NCBI GenBank assembly: GCA_040500365.1
Contig: CP148031.1
Coordinates: 62,001 to 126,000 of the forward strand
Length of the DNA stretch: 64,000 nucleotides
Reading direction: 5' to 3'
Source of the DNA: Dehalobacter alkaniphilus
GTDB taxonomy: Bacteria; Bacillota; Desulfitobacteriia; Desulfitobacteriales; Syntrophobotulaceae
The notes under the pieces were generated by a model that worked only from the letters and a program-made list of their open reading frames with translations, made no database searches and was not told the DNA's origin. Every line of letters starts with the position of its first letter. Positions within the stretch are counted from its first letter, which is position 1. Of this stretch, positions 16,583 to 24,276 are shown one piece after another. A program made the position numbers and the translations under genes.

Positions 16583-17776
16583 TCATTCACCTACTGCACA
16601 GGACAATTGATCCGTCTGCCCCTTCCCCGCAACATAAGTCTCAATCCGTTCCGCTTTATTAAAACAATACTGGCACGCAACCCCGCATTGGGCGGCGCAT
16701 TGCGGCTTTTTTTCCATGAAATAATCCAGCTTGGGCAAAAACTCAAATATCTCCTTCATCTTCAGTGTCCCGTACGGATGAAAAACTTTGTTCATAAAAC
16801 GTGAATTATAAGTATTATAGAATTCATTCAGCGCATATTCCGGATCGGTCACACCAAGCATATAGGCCTTGATCTTGTTTATCAATTCCGGCTTGGGGTG
16901 ATCCCTGCCGACCAGCTTGATGCTGTTAACCCCTATTTTCTCATAACAGGGGATTTCCCAAGGGTAAATAATCCGGTTGAGAACCATTTGAATCGCAGGA
17001 CTTCTAAAGGTAATCTGATCACAGATGAATTTAGGGAATTCCCGGAATAAAGGGCTGCATTTGTGGATGTTTTCCTGCCTGCCGAACAAGGCATAGTGAA
17101 TATTCTTGGTCGGACAACAAAATATGCAGCCCTCATCGGCCATTAATTCCAAGCCAACATCGGGCAGCAGTTTTTTAAACGATTCGATAAAAGCAAATTC
17201 CTTGTTGAGATCGGAAGCAGGAATGATATTGGAGATCCCTAGATTTTCGCTGACATACTTCGCCTGGTTGATTGACCGGATATCCATCATCGTTGAAGCA
17301 TTTACTGCCAACCCGCTGAATTCCTCTTTCAGGAAGTCGGCAAGCAGCTGGCTCCCGACAGTAATGCTTCGCACCCCGATATCCGCTAAATGCTCGACGA
17401 ACTGCTTCAGTTGGGGAATATTTGATTCAAAGTCATACAGGGAAACGGTTGAGATATTATTCATCAGATAAATGAACGCCATACCGTTATCCGAAAGCTC
17501 TTTGATATAGGGCCTTAAATCTTCCAGTGTCCGGATTTTGCCGCTGTCTTCCTGCAAATTAACCGACCGGCCATGTTCATGCCCTGATTTCGCATAGGTA
17601 GTAACAGGCAGACTGTTATATACGGAGCGGATCTTATACTTCGTCTTATCCTGGCTGTTAAGCTTTATCAATTCCTGAATATACCCATAGTCAAACAATA
17701 AAGGAACTGAGTAGTACAGTTCCTGCGGCTGGTCCGTTGGGGGAAATTTTTGTTTTTTCTTAAAGATATTGATCAT
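16583..17776 (-). CDS. Peptidase U32 family-like protein
   Basis: A 397-residue protein resembling the U32 family (YhbU/UbiU/RlhA relatives). It has a TIM-barrel-like body (GVRSITVGSQLLADFL, LAVNASTMMDIRSINQAKYV) and an internal Cys cluster (DEGCIFCCPTKN). The C-terminal cysteines (CAAQCGVACQYC) probably hold an iron-sulfur cluster, as in UbiU/UbiV. U32 proteins include collagenase-like peptidases and RNA or quinone hydroxylation factors. Inside a radical SAM/repeat-protein cluster it could process or hydroxylate the exported protein; this is inference. The ATG at 17776 has GAGAGGTTGAT upstream. Confidence 0.7.
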   Translation of the reverse strand: MINIFKKKQKFPPTDQPQELYYSVPLLFDYGYIQELIKLNSQDKTKYKIRSVYNSLPVTTYAKSGHEHGRSVNLQEDSGKIRTLEDLRPYIKELSDNGMAFIYLMNNISTVSLYDFESNIPQLKQFVEHLADIGVRSITVGSQLLADFLKEEFSGLAVNASTMMDIRSINQAKYVSENLGISNIIPASDLNKEFAFIESFKKLLPDVGLELMADEGCIFCCPTKNIHYALFGRQENIHKCSPLFREFPKFICDQITFRSPAIQMVLNRIIYPWEIPCYEKIGVNSIKLVGRDHPKPELINKIKAYMLGVTDPEYALNEFYNTYNSRFMNKVFHPYGTLKMKEIFEFLPKLDYFMEKKPQCAAQCGVACQYCFNKAERIETYVAGKGQTDQLSCAVGE

Positions 17777-17791
17777 GAATATCAACCTCTC

Positions 17792-19252
17792 TTAAATAAC
17801 TAGAAACTCTTTCAGCTTGTTTTCCGCATGAACAGGAGTTTCGATTCGTTTTATAGATTCTTCTAAGATATTTTTCATCATCTTGGCGCTCCTGAATTGA
17901 TGCCTGAATAAAAAATTTAAGAATCTCGGGTTATATTTCGGCATATCGTTAAAATCAATTTCATTAATAACGCTTATGATATGGCTGATTACGTGCTGAT
18001 GCGTGTAGCAATTTTCAGGTTCCGGCTTATTCATTGATAAATCATACTGGATGTTGTCATTGTAGCAGCCGCTATGGCAGCTGTAGAAATAATCACAATC
18101 GCCGCAATGCTGCAGCATCCGCCGGGTTCCCTCGTACCATCTTTTATGGTTGGGGTGATTTAAGATATCCTGAACAGATTCCATCTCAAAAATATTTCCG
18201 AAAGACACGGCAGCGCTCTCCGGCCAGTCCCGGCCGCAATGATAAATCGTACCGTCGGGCTGAGTTGAAAACCAGTAATCCTTCCCGGCGCAATCCGTAA
18301 AAGCGCAGGAACCGCCGGCATCCAACGCTGCCATCAGATACCGCTCGCACAGATCCGAATCAGCCGGTCTATAAGTGTCTAAAATCCAATAGTCAAAGAA
18401 TTTGCAGATTTCCTCAGCAACCTTTTTCCCGTCCAGGGTATAGGAATTCATATTTTTATGGGCTGCAAAGATGAGGTTCATCTTGCAGCCCAGGCCTAAG
18501 CGTTTAAAGTATTCGTAATCGTCAATCATTTGGTGGATATTATCTTTCGTGATGATCATGATTGCGCCGCCCAGGACCTCGTTTTTATCCGCTGTGGCAA
18601 TGGACCGCATTAATCTATCGGTATTCTTTCGGGTCAAATGGTTTGTCAAACCATCGAAACTAAACCCCGGCCGGATGTTCCACTTCCTTAGTACAGCGGC
18701 GTTCTCATCGTCAATCAGCGTCAAATTGGATTGCATGCAAATATTAACTTTCTTAAATTGCTGCTTAATCAGGGCATTTGCTTCTTCATAGAATTCTTTT
18801 CCGATCAGCAAAGGCTCCCCGCCGTGCCATATCCAGGTGCCGACATTCACGTCCTTGAACACTTTTAAAATCTGCCTGACCACTTCCAACGAAACTTTAT
18901 TTCCTTCAGCATCAAGATCTTTTCGAAACATGACATCGTAACAATATGGGCAATGCAGGTTACAGGCATGAGTAGTTTTTACTATCAAAGTAGTTTTATC
19001 GGGGTAAGTAATATTTTCTACCGCATCCATCTTTTTAAAATCGATTTCTCTCTCAAAATAATCATTATGCCTTTTTATTTGCTTGAGAGACATGGAAAAC
19101 ATTATGCTTTTATTATTTGCAATAACGTCAAGAATCTCTCCTGAATTCATACCAGGCATAATCTCCTGATAAACACAACTGCGCAATTGTCTTTCATACT
19201 TATTGTTAAATTTTCGGAACTGATACAATTCATCTTTGGATATTAATTTCAT
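17792..19252 (-). CDS. Radical SAM/SPASM peptide-modifying enzyme
   Basis: A 486-residue radical SAM enzyme. An N-terminal extension of about 85 residues precedes Cys97, Cys101 and Cys104 (CNLHCPYC). IWHGGEPLL is the GGE motif. The C-terminal SPASM domain carries CAFTDC, TIYHCGRDW, GNIFE and CGDCDYFYSCHSGC, enough cysteines for two auxiliary clusters. This is the architecture of anSME and of RiPP maturases (Xye, Grr, Fxs groups) that crosslink aromatic residues. Its nearest possible substrate is the aromatic-x-Asn protein two genes downstream. Confidence 0.87.
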   Translation of the reverse strand: MKLISKDELYQFRKFNNKYERQLRSCVYQEIMPGMNSGEILDVIANNKSIMFSMSLKQIKRHNDYFEREIDFKKMDAVENITYPDKTTLIVKTTHACNLHCPYCYDVMFRKDLDAEGNKVSLEVVRQILKVFKDVNVGTWIWHGGEPLLIGKEFYEEANALIKQQFKKVNICMQSNLTLIDDENAAVLRKWNIRPGFSFDGLTNHLTRKNTDRLMRSIATADKNEVLGGAIMIITKDNIHQMIDDYEYFKRLGLGCKMNLIFAAHKNMNSYTLDGKKVAEEICKFFDYWILDTYRPADSDLCERYLMAALDAGGSCAFTDCAGKDYWFSTQPDGTIYHCGRDWPESAAVSFGNIFEMESVQDILNHPNHKRWYEGTRRMLQHCGDCDYFYSCHSGCYNDNIQYDLSMNKPEPENCYTHQHVISHIISVINEIDFNDMPKYNPRFLNFLFRHQFRSAKMMKNILEESIKRIETPVHAENKLKEFLVI

Positions 19253-19263
19253 AAGTGTACCCC

Positions 19264-20043
19264 TTACATTTTAAGCTGAGTATTTTCTTCAGAATCAACC
19301 TTCCAGACTCCATTTACCTGAAGCAATATAATTCTTTCCTCATACTTACTTACCCAATAATTGCCACCATTTTTAGCAGCATTAATTACGATTATAAACC
19401 TCAGAAAAGCACCTTCTTGATTATTTAATTGAGGTATTGGATTGAAACTCATATCATCCAGGTATAGAGACTTCACTTGTCTGGTATCCTTATTTCTAAT
19501 ACTTTCAGATTTGAAATCCGGAAAGAAATTATCTAAAGAATTTTGGAAATTTACTGTTGTATAACTGCTTCCCGGCATTTGCGATATTGCTTCAAGCTTT
19601 TTATAATCGGTTGATCTGAATTCTACCAGCCATCGGGCAGCCACTTCATAAGCAGCGTTCTCTTTATCTGTTTTTGCAGCATTATTTTGAACATCTACCT
19701 GATGCCCCAAGCTATACAAAGATAACCCGGAATTAGCAGGAGGTTTCTGTTCCGGTTCAGGCTCACTTGGAGTAACCGGCTCAGTCTTTGGTTGGGTTTT
19801 GGGTTGAACACTGGGTTGAGTTTTTGGTTCGGGTTTTACGTTCGGCTGCGGCTCTTGTTCAGGCTTAACTTCTTTAATTGGTTCAAGCTTTTTTACTGGG
19901 CTTTGAGTATCATTTTGAAGCTGGACATCTTGCTGGACCGGAACATTTTGGACAGGCTCAGCCTTTTTTGAACTGCACCCTAAAAGAATCAATGATAAAA
20001 CAAGGAGCAGAATAGTAAATAGGCTAACCTTTGATTTAAACAT
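19264..20043 (-). CDS. Lipoprotein with Pro/Glu/Lys-rich linker
   Basis: A lipoprotein of about 259 residues: signal, lipobox LLGC near residue 23, then a 75-residue linker rich in Pro, Lys, Glu and Gln with repeated QPxVxPxTQP units that can span the cell wall. A C-terminal domain follows (AAYEVAARWLVEFRSTDYKKL, NFQNSLDNFFPDF, RNKDTRQV, VNGVWKVDSEEN) that resembles the domain of the lipoprotein at 15219. AGGAGG lies upstream; of two adjacent ATG codons the second (20043) has the better spacing. The start overlaps the RHH gene end. Confidence 0.72.
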   Translation of the reverse strand: MFKSKVSLFTILLLVLSLILLGCSSKKAEPVQNVPVQQDVQLQNDTQSPVKKLEPIKEVKPEQEPQPNVKPEPKTQPSVQPKTQPKTEPVTPSEPEPEQKPPANSGLSLYSLGHQVDVQNNAAKTDKENAAYEVAARWLVEFRSTDYKKLEAISQMPGSSYTTVNFQNSLDNFFPDFKSESIRNKDTRQVKSLYLDDMSFNPIPQLNNQEGAFLRFIIVINAAKNGGNYWVSKYEERIILLQVNGVWKVDSEENTQLKM

Positions 20044-20287
20044 CATATCCTCCTTTTGAGCTTATCGGAATATTCTCATCACCTATTGTGATATAAGTTT
20101 GGGAAAGTGTTTTTATTTCAGATAGGTCTGCATTTTTGCGACGTTCGTCCATGTTCATTTCCATTTCTTCCAATTGAGATAATACGGCAAGCTTAATAAA
20201 TCTTTCCTTGCTCATCCCAATCGAAGCACTGAAACCTTCAGCTCTTTGATTTAAGTTATCTGATACATCAAGTTCCCATCTAACCAA
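20036..20287 (-). CDS. Small ribbon-helix-helix-like protein
   Basis: An 83-residue protein beginning with a beta-strand-like VRWELDVSDNLNQRAEGFSA and followed by two helices (SKERFIKLAVLSQLEEMEM). The pattern resembles CopG/ribbon-helix-helix regulators. It starts at a TTG (20287) with AAGGGG upstream and overlaps the lipoprotein start. It might autoregulate the lower half of the operon, which is inference. Confidence 0.5.
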   Translation of the reverse strand: MVRWELDVSDNLNQRAEGFSASIGMSKERFIKLAVLSQLEEMEMNMDERRKNADLSEIKTLSQTYITIGDENIPISSKGGYDV

Positions 20288-20302
20288 TTACCAACACCCC
20301 TT

Positions 20303-20386
20303 TTACTTATTTTGTAAATGTCTTACTACTCCCGCAACAAGAGCAATCACGCCGATTCCAAGAATAATTGGCCCAATGATATTCAT
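20303..20386 (-). CDS. 27-residue single-span membrane peptide
   Basis: The frame encodes MNIIGPIILGIGVIALVAGV followed by a short basic tail (VRHLQNK): one hydrophobic helix with a positive cytoplasmic end. AAAGAGGTGAG stands at the correct distance before the ATG, which argues for real translation. It lies between the prepilin peptidase and the RHH gene. Function unknown. Confidence 0.6.
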   Translation of the reverse strand: MNIIGPIILGIGVIALVAGVVRHLQNK

Positions 20387-20445
20387 AATCTCACCTCTTT
20401 ATACCATATTACAACATATATAGGAATTTTTAGTATTTACTAAAT

Positions 20446-20973
20446 TTATATTAAATTGCCGAATAAGTGGCTTAAAAACAGAGTTACAATAAAGGAAATG
20501 GCAATTAGAACTGCACCCCCGCCCGGAAATTCGGCCTTTTCATTTGTAAAATTATTTGAATTCTCCCCGAGAACTAACAAAGAAATTGTATCCGCTCTGA
20601 CATCCGTAAAAGTCCCGGCCAATCCTTTCAATTTAATCGTTCTGATAAAAAAATAGAAAAAAGCTGAGAACATACAAATTGCTAAATTTAAGAATACCCC
20701 TGCAGGGGGTAAATACAGACTTAATGCCAGTAATAACTTTGCATCCCCGCCTCTCATGGCTTTCTGCGAATATACTATCATTAAGATAAAGAACATAGAA
20801 ATGTACGAAAATAAAAATGTAACGGAGAACTTATGGAAGCCGACAATGAAAAAAATCCCCAGTAAAATACCGGGGAGAGTGATCCAGTTATATATTTTTC
20901 GTCTCCGCCAATCAGTTATCGTGCTTATAAGCAACATCAAGATTGGAATGATATAAAAAAGTTGTTCTGTCAT
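20446..20973 (-). CDS. Type IV prepilin peptidase (A24, TadV/CpaA-like)
   Basis: A 175-residue polytopic membrane protein with the two catalytic aspartates of A24 peptidases: Asp21 in TITDWRRRKIYN and Asp77 in MRGGDAKL. It lacks the N-terminal methylase domain of PilD, as is usual for Tad loci. It should cleave the leaders of the mini-pilins and TadE-like proteins encoded upstream on the same strand. Confidence 0.88.
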   Translation of the reverse strand: MTEQLFYIIPILMLLISTITDWRRRKIYNWITLPGILLGIFFIVGFHKFSVTFLFSYISMFFILMIVYSQKAMRGGDAKLLLALSLYLPPAGVFLNLAICMFSAFFYFFIRTIKLKGLAGTFTDVRADTISLLVLGENSNNFTNEKAEFPGGGAVLIAISFIVTLFLSHLFGNLI

Positions 20974-20995
20974 AGACTATCCTTCCTTTATTTTT

Positions 20996-21520
20996 TTAGG
21001 GAGATATTCTGAGTGATGCATCTTTGGCAACTTTTATCGTCCAGTAGGGAGTCGGATCAACCAGCTGGGTGAAACCCCTCCATACTTTCACCTCAACATA
21101 AGCAACATAACTGGGGTAAGTAATCGCATGCCCATCGATAGGGCTTACCGCCGGTAATACGTCAGAATTATACGCATGGTAATAAAGCGTTGCTTTGTTG
21201 ATTGCAATCACCGGCGATCCCGGCAACGGATCGAGGTTATTGTCTAAAGATAAATTTTTCTTCAGCATATCGAGAAATACGCTGTCCGCTTTCACTGAGT
21301 CTATAGCCAGCATTCCTTGATTAAGCTTAGCCGGATCCGTTTGCTCCGTTGCTGCCAAAGCGGCAAACTTTACGCTGTCAATGATTCCGCGTTTAACGTT
21401 TATTGCGTGGTAATAGTCTGTTGCCCACCCAAATAAAGCTAGAAACAGGCCAAGGTATATTAAGACTTCAACTAAAGATGAACCCCGTTCACTGTCTCGA
21501 ATATTTTTTAATATTTTCAT
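20996..21520 (-). CDS. TadE-like pseudopilin 1
   Basis: A 174-residue protein with a short basic lead, the prepilin-like processing site ERGSSLVEVL and one hydrophobic helix (YLGLFLALFGWA). An extracytoplasmic domain of about 130 residues follows. This is the TadE/TadF-like minor pilin layout. The ATG at 21520 has AAAGGG eight bases upstream. It follows a second TadE-like gene. Confidence 0.78.
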   Translation of the reverse strand: MKILKNIRDSERGSSLVEVLIYLGLFLALFGWATDYYHAINVKRGIIDSVKFAALAATEQTDPAKLNQGMLAIDSVKADSVFLDMLKKNLSLDNNLDPLPGSPVIAINKATLYYHAYNSDVLPAVSPIDGHAITYPSYVAYVEVKVWRGFTQLVDPTPYWTIKVAKDASLRISP

Positions 21521-21532
21521 GTTTATCACCCT

Positions 21533-22021
21533 TTAAGGTAAATACTGACTCATAATCGTTTTCGTTACGGATATTGTCTGTGAAGCAGTAACCGGATGAC
21601 CGCTTGACCAATCCGTAAAATTGCGCGGCCCTGAAACTGTTATGGTAATGTACTGACCGTACGAAACACGGTTCGTATCGTTGCCCGATCCGGTAATCAT
21701 AAACGAATTAACATTCACCCCGGTATGGGCAAGCTGATCTCTTATCAAAGTCTGAACTTCCGTTGTTGTCCCGCCGACAATCGCAGCCCGTTCAAGTCCC
21801 AGGTTTACGGCATTAATCATTGATCCTTGCATATTATTCAAGAAAAACAGTGAGAAAAAGGCAAAGAAAATCATCATCCAAAGGCCGAAGACAATTAAGA
21901 ACGAGATTAATGACGATCCTCTTTCACTATCAAGGTTTCTTTTCCGGTTTCTAAGAAAAAGCAATAATTTTTTTTTCATAAAAATAAGCAGATAGTACGC
22001 GTTTAACATACTATCTGCCAT
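21533..22021 (-). CDS. TadE-like pseudopilin 2
   Basis: A 162-residue protein with the same processing motif as its neighbour (DSERGSSLISFL) and a hydrophobic helix (FGLWMMIFFAFFSLFFL). A Thr/Ser-rich outer domain ending in TKTIMSQYLP follows. The start at 22021 has GAAGGAAAGGAGA upstream; a later ATG (MKKKLLLFLR) lacks a ribosome site. Confidence 0.75.
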   Translation of the reverse strand: MADSMLNAYYLLIFMKKKLLLFLRNRKRNLDSERGSSLISFLIVFGLWMMIFFAFFSLFFLNNMQGSMINAVNLGLERAAIVGGTTTEVQTLIRDQLAHTGVNVNSFMITGSGNDTNRVSYGQYITITVSGPRNFTDWSSGHPVTASQTISVTKTIMSQYLP

Positions 22022-22037
22022 TCTCCTTTCCTTCTGA

Positions 22038-22214
22038 TTAAGGGGTCGTTATTCCGTTAATGCTTGTATTCATACTGGTGAGCTTTCCCTTCACGGTCGT
22101 AAACAGGGTTGCCACAGCACCGATCGTAGCGAGAACACCGCCGAAGATCCAAATGATATTCTGGATTACATCCCCGTCCTCATCTTTATAAAGTGTTTTG
22201 ATTAAATTGATCAT
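22038..22214 (-). CDS. Flp-type mini-pilin 1
   Basis: A 58-residue protein: short N-terminus with the acidic motif KDEDGD, then a single hydrophobic helix (NIIWIFGGVLATIGAVATLF) and a Ser/Thr-rich tail. It is found between a TadE-like gene and a second pilin-like gene of the same build. AAAGGTGATG stands before the ATG at 22214. The G/A-processing site of Flp pilins is replaced by the DG of DEDGDV. It is a likely structural subunit. Confidence 0.7.
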   Translation of the reverse strand: MINLIKTLYKDEDGDVIQNIIWIFGGVLATIGAVATLFTTVKGKLTSMNTSINGITTP

Positions 22215-22230
22215 GTCTTCATCACCTTTC

Positions 22231-22401
22231 TTAATTTAATACACTGATACCGCTTGAATCATTCGATATCTTGCTTTTTACTGTGCCGAAGATAATCATA
22301 GCTAAGCCGACGGTTGCCAAGATACCGCCGATGAGTAATATGATTTCTTGGGTTAAATCCCCCCTTTCATCTTTTAGTAATTCCTTTAAAATGTTCTTCA
22401 C
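22231..22401 (-). CDS. Flp-type mini-pilin 2
   Basis: A 56-residue pilin-like protein (KELLKDERGDLTQEII, then LLIGGILATVGLAMIIFGTV). It parallels the neighbouring mini-pilin in length, acidic motif and helix position. The GTG at 22401 is chosen because GAGGGGTGAT stands seven bases before it; an upstream GTG at 22413 overlaps that site. Confidence 0.7.
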   Translation of the reverse strand: MKNILKELLKDERGDLTQEIILLIGGILATVGLAMIIFGTVKSKISNDSSGISVLN

Positions 22402-22416
22402 AAAATAGATCACCCC

Positions 22417-23313
22417 TCACATTACTTGACTTAGATTTTGATTTGCTTGCAGCAGTAATGGCACAAGGATAATGATTGAGATCATAATAAAGGGTATTGT
22501 TGTCAAAGCTTCGACAATCATTTTCCGCTTTTTATATCTGCTCATTTCCTTTAACCCTTCTATATAATCAATATCCTTGGATCTGCTTTCCATGTACGCT
22601 ACCATATGGGTATTATCGATGGTGATCGACTGCAGCAAAATATCCGCGAAGTTTCGAAATTCTTCGATATCGGTCTCTTTACTTAGCTTGGCAAGCGCGA
22701 TTCTGGGTCCTTGTAATGAAATTTCTTGCAAAAGTTTTTCTAAATGAGGCTTTAATCGGTTCGTTGCGAAAAGAGATCCTTTTATCGAATCGGTAATGGA
22801 ATGACCGGCTTTTCGCAGGTCGACGATATATGTCATTGCTTCGGATAATTCATTTGTTAATTCCTCTTTGTATTGAGCATATAGGTATAGGAGAAGAATT
22901 GTCGGGGCCATGATTCCAGTGAAAAAGCCTACAGCAATTAAAAAACCTAAGATGAGGATATTTTGGGAAGCCAAACCGGCAAAGCCAAATAAAACGGTAA
23001 ACAAAAAAGGGCTGATGCCCTTCAATGTCTTAAAGTCCTTATACCCTAAAGATAACGGTTTTCCCGGCTGCTTGAGAATTTCAAGAATCAGGTCTGTTTT
23101 ATTGTTTTTACGTTTTTTTTCAGTTTCTCTTTGCTTTGGAAAATACTTTTTAATTTTTGTAAGAAAGGAACCTTTTGTTTGCCTATAAGTAATAACCGTG
23201 CTGCTTATTGAATTAATCCTTTTAAACTCTTTTCTCGAATTCCTGATAAAGAAGCTTATGAACAGCACAAATAAGCCCATGGAAATGCCCAGGGCGCATA
23301 AGATTATCATCAT
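22417..23313 (-). CDS. tadC: Tad pilus assembly membrane protein TadC
   Basis: A 298-residue protein with an N-terminal span, a basic cytoplasmic stretch, two central spans, a type II secretion F domain (NELSEAMTYIVDLRKAGHSI, ISLQGPRIALAKLSKE) and a C-terminal span. It forms the inner-membrane platform with TadB. Position, length and membrane layout fit TadC. Confidence 0.82.
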   Translation of the reverse strand: MMIILCALGISMGLFVLFISFFIRNSRKEFKRINSISSTVITYRQTKGSFLTKIKKYFPKQRETEKKRKNNKTDLILEILKQPGKPLSLGYKDFKTLKGISPFLFTVLFGFAGLASQNILILGFLIAVGFFTGIMAPTILLLYLYAQYKEELTNELSEAMTYIVDLRKAGHSITDSIKGSLFATNRLKPHLEKLLQEISLQGPRIALAKLSKETDIEEFRNFADILLQSITIDNTHMVAYMESRSKDIDYIEGLKEMSRYKKRKMIVEALTTIPFIMISIIILVPLLLQANQNLSQVM

Positions 23314-23322
23314 ATTACATCC

Positions 23323-24276
23323 TTAATCCTCCATCGATAAATATTTTAAAAGAAGCCCGACCTCAATAAGTATGGCAATAATAATTGAATCTGTGTAATA
23401 AACGCCTATAGAAGACTGTTTAACCAGCATAATGGAATCTGGCCAGAAAAGCCCGACTGCGAAATAGACAACAACCATAAAGATGGTAAAGACGATTGCC
23501 TTTGATATCAGCGGGCTTAAATCTTCTTTAATCGTTTGCGCTCTAATTTTTTTAGAACGTATTTTACCAATTAACCGATATAGATTCTCATCGGTATTTC
23601 CCCCGGAAATAATGGAGGAATGGGCCGTATTATAAAAATCTCTGAATGCTTGGATCTTGAGAATATTGGCAGTTCTTAACACTGTCTGATCAAAACTTCC
23701 GCCGCCATTTACTTCGGTTTGGATTCTGCTGAATAGCGATTTCATTTGAGAAGGCATCCCCTCGATTGAATCCCAAGTGGCTGCTTCAAGGTTATTCCGC
23801 ACAATATAGTTATTAAGAATCAAGATAAAGGTATTTAATGCCTGCTTATTGATCAATTTGCGTACGGAATAATAGACGATATTGAATATTAACCATGGAA
23901 ATATTCCGCCCACGAATGTAACGATTGCAATCGCTAAGACGTTATATTTCATAACCAATACTTGCGAACCTTGAATACTGGGGACTGTAATTTTAAACAT
24001 AAATATAGATCCAGCAAAGGTAATTATAAGAAAGATGACACTTATCATCACGAAAGTTTTGAACTTCATGTTCAATTGGATGATTTCTTTACGCTGGTCA
24101 AAGAGAATTTTTGTTTTGTTCATGAGACCGGTTTTTTTAAGGGATCTTTCTTGTATAGAGGTTAATCTCTTTTTAACATACTTTGTAAACGTTCTCTTTT
24201 CTGTATCCCTGAAAAACCAAGCAAATAAAATAATGAGTAAGCCAATACTCATTCCATAACAAAGAATCAGGCTCAC
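23323..24276 (-). CDS. tadB: Tad pilus assembly membrane protein TadB
   Basis: A 317-residue platform protein with the T2SF-like domain (LNNYIVRNNLEAATWDSIEG, GGSFDQTVLRTANIL) between pairs of membrane helices. The GTG at 24276 overlaps the TadA stop (GTGA) and has AAAGAGGTGG upstream, so translation is coupled. The GTG at 24285 lies within the ribosome site. Confidence 0.83.
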   Translation of the reverse strand: MSLILCYGMSIGLLIILFAWFFRDTEKRTFTKYVKKRLTSIQERSLKKTGLMNKTKILFDQRKEIIQLNMKFKTFVMISVIFLIITFAGSIFMFKITVPSIQGSQVLVMKYNVLAIAIVTFVGGIFPWLIFNIVYYSVRKLINKQALNTFILILNNYIVRNNLEAATWDSIEGMPSQMKSLFSRIQTEVNGGGSFDQTVLRTANILKIQAFRDFYNTAHSSIISGGNTDENLYRLIGKIRSKKIRAQTIKEDLSPLISKAIVFTIFMVVVYFAVGLFWPDSIMLVKQSSIGVYYTDSIIIAILIEVGLLLKYLSMED

